Assembly (NCBI GenBank): GCA_030041335.1
Contig: JASHOB010000196.1
Coordinates: forward strand, 124,001 to 188,000
Direction: 5' to 3'
DNA from: Alphaproteobacteria bacterium
GTDB lineage: Bacteria > Pseudomonadota > Alphaproteobacteria > ATCC43930 > CGMCC-115725
DNA length: 64,000 bases
The notes below the pieces were generated by a model that was given only the letters and a program-made list of their open reading frames with translations, did no database searches and was not told the origin of the DNA. How positions within the stretch are numbered: position 1 is the stretch's first letter; each line of letters begins with the position of its first letter. The translations under genes were made by a program, and so were the position numbers. Below are positions 8,522 to 15,682 of this stretch, one piece after another.

Positions 8522-9381
8522 CACGGCCTCGCCAGCCAATCGAGCAGCACGCGGTTGAACTCTTGCGCGCCCTCATACTGCACCCAATGGCCGACGCCGG
8601 TCACTATGTGGAACCGCGCGCCGGGCTGGATCTTGCGCAGCAATTTCTCGCGCTGGTCGAGGTACGGATAGGCCGTGATGTCAAACTCGCCCCAGATGCC
8701 CCCGACGGGCGCCTTGACCATGGGTAGGACGCGCGCCAGCCGGTCGCCCGGGGCGAATGGCACCGATTTGAAGCGGCCGAGTGCGACGTGGCGGATCTGC
8801 ATCCAGACCGCAGCGTCGTCGATGTTCGCCGGGTCGTGGATCATGAAGCGACCGAGATTGTCACGCTGCAGCGCCGCGATTTCGACGCCGCTCATGCTGG
8901 TCGCGACGCGGCGCAGGTTGCTGGCGCGGCCGCGCGGCAGGCCGAGCCCGCCGGCCCCGACAATCGTCAGCGACCGCAACCGCTCGCCGCGTTGCCTAGC
9001 GACGCCACCGGCGATCTGGCTGCCGAAGGAAAAGCCGACGAGATGGAATCGTTCGTCCGGCGCCAGCACGTTGACCAGGCCGCTCCCGACGATGTCGGAC
9101 ACCTCGTCGAGAGAGTCGATCGGCGGCGGCATCGCGGAATCGCCGAGGCCGGGCAGGTCGGGAATGACGGCGCGATAGCCGGCGCCGGTCAGCGGTTCGA
9201 TGTTGCGCATCCAATGCAGCCACGAGCCGTAGCCGCCATGAAACAGTACCACCGGCACGCCATCACCCCATTCGCGCCACACCATCGTGCCGTCGCCGCA
9301 CGGCGTCGCATACCGCCGGGCCCTCCGGTCGAGCGCGGCGATAGGTTCGGGCATCGCATCAAGGCCGCGTATCGTATCCAT
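8521..9381 (-). CDS. Alpha/beta-fold hydrolase
   Basis: A 286-residue alpha/beta hydrolase. The oxyanion loop is LFHGGYGSW, the nucleophile elbow GFSFGS places the catalytic serine in a GxSxG motif, an acidic residue follows in IWGEFD and the catalytic histidine is in GVGHWVQYE. The hydrolysed bond (ester, C-C or epoxide-like) cannot be predicted; the HGGYGSWLHW cap region resembles meta-cleavage-type hydrolases. ATG at 9381 is chosen over TTG at 9387. The stop overlaps the start of the FAD-oxidase gene by one base, so the two are translationally coupled and likely act in one pathway. A 505-base gene-free region lies upstream. Confidence 0.85.
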   Translation of the reverse strand: MDTIRGLDAMPEPIAALDRRARRYATPCGDGTMVWREWGDGVPVVLFHGGYGSWLHWMRNIEPLTGAGYRAVIPDLPGLGDSAMPPPIDSLDEVSDIVGSGLVNVLAPDERFHLVGFSFGSQIAGGVARQRGERLRSLTIVGAGGLGLPRGRASNLRRVATSMSGVEIAALQRDNLGRFMIHDPANIDDAAVWMQIRHVALGRFKSVPFAPGDRLARVLPMVKAPVGGIWGEFDITAYPYLDQREKLLRKIQPGARFHIVTGVGHWVQYEGAQEFNRVLLDWLARP

Positions 9382-9886
9382 GGTCAACCATTAGCTGGCG
9401 AAACGGGCTGATCGCTCCGACTCGGCTCGGCGGTCACCCACATCGAGGGGACCTGCCTTGATGCAGTCTGCCCTCTCGCGGTGGGGGCCGGAGGTGGAAA
9501 AACAGGAGGGTCTTCGCTGTCATAACGCACCGCTAAGCCGTGCCTCAGTTTTGGGGGGTTGGCAAGGTCGAAGAGCTGAAAAGGGGCGCGCGGGCCGGTC
9601 ACCGGAGCGGGCAGCGCCCTCGACCGGGCTATCCGCGGGGCAATCTGCCTAAAGCGCGCATGCACCCGACTTGTTTGGCCATGGTTTCTCCAGGTGCGCC
9701 GGTCAAGACCGGCAAGGTGTCGTGAATGAAAACGTCAAACGATGAAGGGCCAGCTGCAGCGATAACGCCATTCGCTTGCAAAATAAGACGGGTGGCCTAT
9801 TTGCCCGCGTCCCCTTGGGTGGGGAGCTAAGCGAACGAGCTCGAGCGCGGGTCGCGCTGGTGGTCCATCGAACAAACCGTCGCGAT
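9382..9886. other. Gene-free region of about 500 bases
   Basis: No convincing gene is present. The region separates the end of a dipeptide permease gene from the hydrolase/FAD-oxidase operon, both on the minus strand, and presumably contains the hydrolase promoter. It holds a 16-bp palindrome (9698-9713). A minus-strand ATG at 9682 has a good ribosome-binding sequence (GGAG, 8 bases before) but opens only an 18-codon frame ending at 9629. That frame could be a leader peptide or the start of a lost gene. Confidence 0.5.
9698..9713. promoter_or_regulatory. 16-bp palindrome (GCCGGTC-AA-GACCGGC)
   Basis: Two perfect 7-base arms flank AA, within the gene-free region upstream of the hydrolase operon. 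It lies 16 bases upstream of the short minus-strand ATG at 9682. It may be an operator. GC-rich palindromes arise often in this genome, so confidence is low. Confidence 0.3.
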
Positions 9887-10774
9887 TCAGCGCCGCTTCA
9901 TTGTCGGGTCGAGCGCCACGCGCATCGATTCGCCGAGCGCGTTGAAGGCCAGGGCGGTAAGCAAGATTGCCATGCCCGGCGCGTACATCTGCTCGGGTGC
10001 GATTTCGATATAGTTGTAGGCCCGTGCCAACATGCCGCCCCAACTCGCCGCCGGCGGCTGCACGCCTAGTGACAGGAAGCTCAGTGCCGCCTCGGCGAGC
10101 AGCGCCACCGCCAGAGCCAGCGTCACCTGAACGATCACCGGTTGGATCGCATTCGGCAGGATATGGCGCCAGATGATGTGCGGCGTCGAGGCGCCGAAGC
10201 CTCGCGAAGCGTCGACATAGAGCGCGCTTTTCACTACCAGCGTTTGCGCCCGTACCAGCCTTGCCAGGAACGGCGCAAACACGAAGCCGACCGCGAGCAT
10301 GGCGTTGGTGAGGCCGATGCCGAGCGCGCCCGTCACCGCGATTGCCAGCACGATCGGCGGAAACGAGAGGAGCGCATCGATGAAGCGGCTCGATATTTCG
10401 TCGAACCACCCGCCGACAAATCCGACCAGGAGGCCGACCGGGACGCCCAGCAGCACGGCGACGAACACCGCGAGGAACGAGGCGTAGAGCGAATTGGGCG
10501 CACCGTAGATCAGGCGGCTGAGCACGTCGCGGCCGAGATCGTCGGTGCCAAGCCAATGTCCTGCGCTCGGCGGCGCCAGCAGCAATGACACGTTCTGGTC
10601 GTTAGGCGGATAGGGCGCAATCACCGGCGCCAGGATCGAGATCAGCAGCAGCGCCAGGAGAAAGCCGATGCTGAGCACGGCTCGAATGTCGGAGCGCATC
10701 CAGCGCAGGAAGCGCGCGGCGCGGCCGCGGCGCGGCGCGATGACCAGGGCCGGCTTTTGCACGATCGTGGTCAT
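9887..10774 (-). CDS. Dipeptide/oligopeptide ABC transporter permease, DppC type
   Basis: A 295-residue inner-membrane permease of normal DppC/OppC length. It shows the family N-terminal pattern of one membrane helix, the periplasmic segment LAPPSAGHWLGTDDLGRDVLSR, five further helices, and the ATPase-contact loop around DASRGFGASTPHIIWRHILPN. A long C-terminal GVQPPAASWGGMLA segment follows. It pairs with the DppB-type permease; the start codon overlaps that gene's stop by four bases (ATGA). It is the last gene of the minus-strand order dppD-dppF-binding protein-dppB-dppC. Confidence 0.92.
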   Translation of the reverse strand: MTTIVQKPALVIAPRRGRAARFLRWMRSDIRAVLSIGFLLALLLISILAPVIAPYPPNDQNVSLLLAPPSAGHWLGTDDLGRDVLSRLIYGAPNSLYASFLAVFVAVLLGVPVGLLVGFVGGWFDEISSRFIDALLSFPPIVLAIAVTGALGIGLTNAMLAVGFVFAPFLARLVRAQTLVVKSALYVDASRGFGASTPHIIWRHILPNAIQPVIVQVTLALAVALLAEAALSFLSLGVQPPAASWGGMLARAYNYIEIAPEQMYAPGMAILLTALAFNALGESMRVALDPTMKRR

Positions 10775-11724
10775 GCCGCCGCCACCCGTGGATCCAGCAG
10801 CGCCGTGATGATATCGACCAGAAGATTGACCGAGATCACGATCAGCACCAGCACCAGCACTACGCCTTGTACCACCGGGAAATCCTTGTTGATGGCGGAA
10901 TAGCTCACCAGGCTGCCGACACCGGGAATCGCGAACACCGCCTCGATCACCACGGCGCCCGAAAACAGGCGGTTGACCTGCAGGCCCACCAGCGTCAGCA
11001 GGGTCGCGCTAACGTTGCGCAGCCCGTGCTTCCACAAGATCGCGCCGTTCGACAGACCCTTGGCGCGAAGCGTGCGCATATATTGCTGATTCAGCACTTC
11101 CAGCAGATCGCTGCGGACCTGCCGCGCCAGCGTCGCCACCACGCTGACCGCGAGCGCGATCGCCGGCAGGGTCGCGTGACTGATGGCACCGACAGGATCG
11201 GTGAAGAAATAGGCGGAGCCCGTGGTCGGGAACCAATGGCGATAGAGCGAGAATTGCAGCGCCAAGATCATCGCAAGCCAGAAGCTCGGCAGCGCTACGC
11301 CCATGGACGCGGTCGAAGTCACGAAGCCGTCGAGTTTGGTGCCGCTGCGCGTGGCCGCGAGAACGCCGAGCGGAATGCCGATTGCCGACGCAACGATCAG
11401 CGCATAGACCGCGACGAACATCGTGTTCGGCAGCCGGTCCCAGATGAGCTGCGTCACGGGTTCGCTCGAGAACAGCGACAGGCCGAGATTACCGTGAGCC
11501 GCGTGCCACAGCCAAATGCCGTATTGCACGATCAGCGGCTGGTCGAAGCCGTATTCGTGGCGAATCTCGGCGATGCGTTGCGCCGACGCGTAGTCGCCCG
11601 CCAGCGCCAGCGCCGGATCGCCGGGCACCAATTGCAGCAGCCCGAACACCACGAACGTGGCGAACACAAGGATCGGCAGAAATTGCAGGAGCCGGCGTCC
11701 CAACAAGCGCCACAGCTTATGCAT
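10771..11724 (-). CDS. Dipeptide/oligopeptide ABC transporter permease, DppB type
   Basis: A 317-residue permease with the DppB N-terminus (LGRRLLQFLPILVFATFVVF, LVPGDPALALAG), six predicted helices, and the cytoplasmic coupling loop RTLRAKGLSNGAILWKHGLRN. I chose the ATG at 11724 because it gives the standard DppB start. A TTG at 11787 would add 21 atypical residues and begin nine bases after the binding-protein stop. The spacer to the binding-protein gene is 72 bases. The gene overlaps the dppC-type gene by four bases. The two permeases form the channel of the importer. Confidence 0.92.
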   Translation of the reverse strand: MHKLWRLLGRRLLQFLPILVFATFVVFGLLQLVPGDPALALAGDYASAQRIAEIRHEYGFDQPLIVQYGIWLWHAAHGNLGLSLFSSEPVTQLIWDRLPNTMFVAVYALIVASAIGIPLGVLAATRSGTKLDGFVTSTASMGVALPSFWLAMILALQFSLYRHWFPTTGSAYFFTDPVGAISHATLPAIALAVSVVATLARQVRSDLLEVLNQQYMRTLRAKGLSNGAILWKHGLRNVSATLLTLVGLQVNRLFSGAVVIEAVFAIPGVGSLVSYSAINKDFPVVQGVVLVLVLIVISVNLLVDIITALLDPRVAAA

Positions 11725-11796
11725 GGGGTGACCGCCAATCGGTCCTTTCCGTGTCGACGGGAAGCGACTCCAGCGAATAAACGGCAATCGCTCGCA

Positions 11797-13341
11797 TCAC
11801 GCCGCCAGCCAGACCTCCTGGAATTTCGGCGTGCCAATAATGCCGGTCTCGAAATTCCGCAGCTTCGGCGACATCACGCTGACGCCCGGCGCGATATACT
11901 GCACTACCTGCAGCGCCTGCTCGATGACGAAGCGCTGCAGCTCGGCAAACGCCGCCTTGCGCGTCGCCTGGTCCTGCGCGGACTCGGTCGCATCCATCAG
12001 CGGCCGGAAGCCCGGCAGCTCGATCTTGCCGGCATTGCGGAGCGCGTCCTTCGCGAACTGCACCTCGTAGGACTGGCTGGGATCGGGATAGCCGCCGCTC
12101 GGGCTGATGAGGATTTCGCCCTTTTTCTCAAGCATAAAATTCTGCATCGCCTGTTGCGGGGTGGTCGGCGTCAGCTTGAGGCGGATGCCGCTTCTGGCGA
12201 GCTGCGACATCAGCAATTCCTGGCGCTGCATTGCCACCTGATCGGCCCAGCCGAAGGTCGGCAGCTCGATGCCGCTGGCGAAGCCTGCTTCCTTCAGGAG
12301 CGCGCGCGCCTTGTCGGGATCGTGGGTGTAATAGTTGAAGGTGCTGGGGTCGGTGGCCCAATGCTCCTTCGGCAGGATAGACGAGGTCGGCTCACCGAGG
12401 CCCGCGTTTAGCACTTTGTTGAGCTCGTCGCGGTCGAGCGCATAGTTGAGCGCCTGCCGGATCCGCGCATCGTTCAGCGGCGCGCGCGCGTAATTCATGA
12501 ACATACCGTAGAACACGAGGGACGCGCCGGTCTGAACCACCAGCTTCGAGTCGCGGTCGGCAATCAGCTTCTGGGGCACTTGCAGATCGATCGCGAGATC
12601 GGTCTCGCCGGTCATGGCGGTGCGTACCGCGGTGTTGAGCTCGTTGATGATGCTGATTTTGATGCCGTCGAGATAGGGCAGGCCCGATTTCCAATATTTG
12701 TCGTTTCGGACCAGCGTGAAGCTGGCATTGTCCTGCCACTCCACGAATTTGAACGGGCCGGTGCCGACCGCGATGCGATCGACGTTCGGTCCCTTGGTCT
12801 TGATCGCGGTCGGCGACAGCATCAGACCGACGCGGGTCGTCAGGATCGCCGGCAGGCCCGCGTTGGGACGCGACAGGTGCAGCGTCACCTGGCTCTTGCC
12901 GCTGACCTCGATCGTGGCGACGACATTGAGGTCGGACTTCACGTTTGAGCGAGGATCGACGCGGTAGCGCTCCAAGTTGAATTTCACCGCCTCGGCGTTG
13001 AACGGCGTGCCATCGTGGAACTCGACGCCGTCGACGAGATCGAGCACTAGCGTCTTCGGATCGGTGAAGCGCCACGCCTCGGCCAGGCCGGGCTTCAGGA
13101 CCAGGGTGTTCGGGTCGAAATCGATCAGCCCGTCATAAACGGCGTAGAGCACGTTGAGGTCGGGCAGATTGCGGCCGGTCATCGGGTCGATTGCCGCGGG
13201 GTTGTAAGGCTGCGCCACCCGCAATGTGCCGCCCCGGCGCGGCTCATCTGCGGCGCGCACCAGCGACGGCAGCAACACGACACTGCTCGCCGCGGCGGCG
13301 CCCTTCAAAACCGTGCGGCGGCTTGGACCCGATCCGAACAT
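11797..13341 (-). CDS. Dipeptide/oligopeptide ABC transporter substrate-binding protein, Tat-exported
   Basis: A 514-residue periplasmic protein of the SBP_bac_5 family. The N-terminus has a twin-arginine motif (SRRTVLKGAAAASS) and a hydrophobic region ending at VRAADEP. Family landmarks in the mature part are GGTLRVAQPYNPAAIDP, VLYAVYDGLIDFDP, GVEFHDGTPFNAEAVKFNLER and the C-terminal FAELQRFVIEQALQV region. It would deliver peptides or another small ligand (glutathione, nickel chelates and opines are used by relatives) to the DppB/DppC channel. ATG start, with the Tat signal at the expected place. It lies between the ATPase genes and the permease genes. Confidence 0.9.
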   Translation of the reverse strand: MFGSGPSRRTVLKGAAAASSVVLLPSLVRAADEPRRGGTLRVAQPYNPAAIDPMTGRNLPDLNVLYAVYDGLIDFDPNTLVLKPGLAEAWRFTDPKTLVLDLVDGVEFHDGTPFNAEAVKFNLERYRVDPRSNVKSDLNVVATIEVSGKSQVTLHLSRPNAGLPAILTTRVGLMLSPTAIKTKGPNVDRIAVGTGPFKFVEWQDNASFTLVRNDKYWKSGLPYLDGIKISIINELNTAVRTAMTGETDLAIDLQVPQKLIADRDSKLVVQTGASLVFYGMFMNYARAPLNDARIRQALNYALDRDELNKVLNAGLGEPTSSILPKEHWATDPSTFNYYTHDPDKARALLKEAGFASGIELPTFGWADQVAMQRQELLMSQLARSGIRLKLTPTTPQQAMQNFMLEKKGEILISPSGGYPDPSQSYEVQFAKDALRNAGKIELPGFRPLMDATESAQDQATRKAAFAELQRFVIEQALQVVQYIAPGVSVMSPKLRNFETGIIGTPKFQEVWLAA

Positions 13342-13413
13342 CTTGATCTCCCTAACAGTTTTTTCATTTTCCTGCCAAGCTTGGCACGACGAGTGACGAA
13401 CAATAGGCCGCCG

Positions 13414-14397
13414 CTAATTCGGAGTCTTGGCAAAATGACAGGCGACGAGGCGTCCCGGCGCCAATTCGCGCCACTCGGGGTCGCGCTGGGCGCACAGCGG
13501 CTGTGCCAGCGGGCAGCGAGTATGGAAGCGACAGCCGGTGGGCGGATCGAGCGGGCTCGGCACCTCGCCTTGAAGCACGATGCGCCCGCGGTTGCGCATA
13601 TGTGCGGGCACGGGCTCCGGCTCGGCTGATAGCAGCGCCTTGGTATAGGGGTGGAGCGGCGCGTTCATGAGGCCGGTGGCCGGCCCGAGCTCCACGATCT
13701 TGCCGAAATACATTACTGCGACGCGGTCGCTGATGTGCGCGACAACGCGCAGGTCGTGCGTGATGAAGACATAGGTCAGGTGAAAATCGCGCTGCAGATC
13801 GGCGAACAAGTTCAGCATCTCGGCCTGGATCGAGACGTCGAGCGCCGCCACCACCTCGTCGCAGACGACGAGTCGCGGCTCTAGTACCAGGGCGCGGGCG
13901 ATATTGGCGCGCTGTTTCTGGCCGCCGGAGATTTCGTGCGGGTAGCGCGCCGCCATTTCGGGCCCGAGCGCCACATGGTCGAGCGCTTCGAGCGCTTTGC
14001 GTTGGCGCTCGCGACGGGTGCCAGCACCGGCGACGTCAAGCGGCTCGCGCACGCTTTGCAAGATCGTCATGCGCGGGTCGAGCGCGGCGTTCGGGTCCTG
14101 GAAAATGATCTGGTAGCCGCGGCGGTGGCGGCGCAGCGCCTTGGCGGGGAGCGCAAACGGATCCTCGCCGAAATGGCGGATGCGGCCCGCGGTCGGGCGG
14201 ATCAGGCAGACGAGCGCGCGTCCAACCGTGGTTTTGCCTGAGCCGCTTTCGCCGATGATGCCGAAGGTCTCGCCCTGGCGCACGGTGAAGCTGACATTGT
14301 CAACGGCCTGGATCACCTGCCCGCGGCGCCTGCCGGGAAACGCGATCTCCAGATTCTCGACCGTCAGGATCGGTCCGACGGATCGCGCCTCGCTCAT
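13414..14397 (-). CDS. Dipeptide/oligopeptide ABC transporter ATP-binding protein, DppF/OppF type
   Basis: A 327-residue ATPase with Walker A (GESGSGKTT), Q-loop (IIFQDPNAALDPRM), signature (ISGGQKQRANIA), Walker B (LVVCDEVVAALD) and the switch histidine (FITHDLRVV). The C-terminal oligopeptide/dipeptide extension (GEVPSPLDPPTGCRFHTRCPLA plus CAQRDP) includes the cysteines that bind a [4Fe-4S] cluster in some relatives. The ATG overlaps the previous gene's stop by four bases (ATGA), so the two ATPases are made together and probably heterodimerise. Confidence 0.93.
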   Translation of the reverse strand: MSEARSVGPILTVENLEIAFPGRRRGQVIQAVDNVSFTVRQGETFGIIGESGSGKTTVGRALVCLIRPTAGRIRHFGEDPFALPAKALRRHRRGYQIIFQDPNAALDPRMTILQSVREPLDVAGAGTRRERQRKALEALDHVALGPEMAARYPHEISGGQKQRANIARALVLEPRLVVCDEVVAALDVSIQAEMLNLFADLQRDFHLTYVFITHDLRVVAHISDRVAVMYFGKIVELGPATGLMNAPLHPYTKALLSAEPEPVPAHMRNRGRIVLQGEVPSPLDPPTGCRFHTRCPLAQPLCAQRDPEWRELAPGRLVACHFAKTPN

Positions 14398-15422
14398 CCA
14401 CCTGCTCCCGCCAGTACCAGCTCCACTGCACGCGCGCAGCGCACACGCCGGTTATCCACGGCGCGCAACCGCTGCGGCTCCTGGCAGATGGCGGTGGCGA
14501 AGGTGCAGCGCGGGCCGAAGCGGCATCCCGCCGGCATGTCGCGCGGCGATGGCACCCGCCCCGGGATCGAGGACAGGCGCGATTTCGGCGCACGCCGCCC
14601 GGGCAGGGAGGCGAGCAGGCCGGCGGTGTAGGGATGGAGCGGCCGGTTGAGCATGGCCTCGACCGATCCGTCCTCGACCACTTCACCGGCATACATGGTC
14701 AGCGTGCGCTCGCAGCTCTCGGCGATCAGGGCGAGATTGTGGGTAATGAACAACAGCGCCGTGCCGGTGCGCCGACCCAGCTCCAGGAGCAGCTCCATGA
14801 TCTGCGCCTGGATGGTGACGTCGAGCGCCGTGGTCGGTTCGTCAGCGATCAAGAGCTTCGGCTCGCACACCAGCGCCATGGCGATCATGACGCGCTGGCG
14901 CATGCCGCCAGAGAGGTTCATCGGATAAAGCGTGGCGCAGGCGGCCGGGGCGGGGATGCGCACCGAAGCCAGCGCCTCGACCGCGCGCTCTTTCGCTTCG
15001 CGTGGCGAGACCTGAAAATGGGTGCGCACCGTCTCGGCGATCTGGTCGCCGACCGTGAAGACGGGGTCGAGTGCCGACATTGGCTCTTGGAATACCATGC
15101 CGATCTGGCGCCCCCGCACTTGGCGCATGCCGCGCTCGCCCAGCCCGGCGATGTCGCAGCCGTCGAACACGATGCCGCCGGTGCGCAGACAACCACGCCT
15201 TGGCAGCAGTCCCATGATCGACAGGGCCGTGAGCGACTTGCCGCAGCCGGATTCGCCGACGATACCGACCGTCTCGCCGCGGTTCACCTGGAAGGCGACG
15301 TTGTTCAGCATCGGCACCCAGCCGGCGTCGTCTCGAAACGACACGCACAAATCGCGCACGTCGAGCAACGCGCCGGTGGTTGCGTGTTTGCTGTCGGATG
15401 GTTCCGCGGCTGCCACGCTCAT
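14394..15422 (-). CDS. Dipeptide/oligopeptide ABC transporter ATP-binding protein, DppD/OppD type
   Basis: A 342-residue ATPase with Walker A (GESGCGKSL), Q-loop (MVFQEPMSALDPVF), signature (LSGGMRQRVMIA), Walker B (LLIADEPTTALD), switch histidine (FITHNLALI) and the cysteine-containing C-terminal extension (PSPRDMPAGCRFGPRCTFA, ATAICQEP). I take the ATG at 15422 as the start. An in-frame extension to 15581 adds 53 Pro/Arg-rich residues without family similarity. It is the first gene of the importer operon; its promoter should lie in the 260 bases between it and nrdJ. Confidence 0.92.
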   Translation of the reverse strand: MSVAAAEPSDSKHATTGALLDVRDLCVSFRDDAGWVPMLNNVAFQVNRGETVGIVGESGCGKSLTALSIMGLLPRRGCLRTGGIVFDGCDIAGLGERGMRQVRGRQIGMVFQEPMSALDPVFTVGDQIAETVRTHFQVSPREAKERAVEALASVRIPAPAACATLYPMNLSGGMRQRVMIAMALVCEPKLLIADEPTTALDVTIQAQIMELLLELGRRTGTALLFITHNLALIAESCERTLTMYAGEVVEDGSVEAMLNRPLHPYTAGLLASLPGRRAPKSRLSSIPGRVPSPRDMPAGCRFGPRCTFATAICQEPQRLRAVDNRRVRCARAVELVLAGAGG

Positions 15423-15682
15423 GCGCGAGGTTTTGCCTGCTGCGCCGGTTTGCCGCAAGCCTAATCCCTCCGTGGCTTGCGGGCGAGCGCGGGATCTCGG
15501 GCGCGGCAGCGGTTCGCCATCGCCTCGCATCGGGCGCACGACCCGCGTTGATCGAGATCGTGGCCCGGCCGGCGGCGGCACTTCGTTCGCCGTCGATTTT
15601 TTCTGCCGCGACTAATCGTCGGGCCGATGACCAACACGTGTGAAAGCCAAGCCGAACCGCCGCTCAGGTCTGCGTTCGCGGA

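Noticed and set aside
15423-15682. N-terminal extension of the DppD-type ATPase or a terminator for nrdJ
   Set aside because: The 53 extra residues lack family similarity. The only T-run with a nearby inverted repeat is on the plus strand, where no gene ends.
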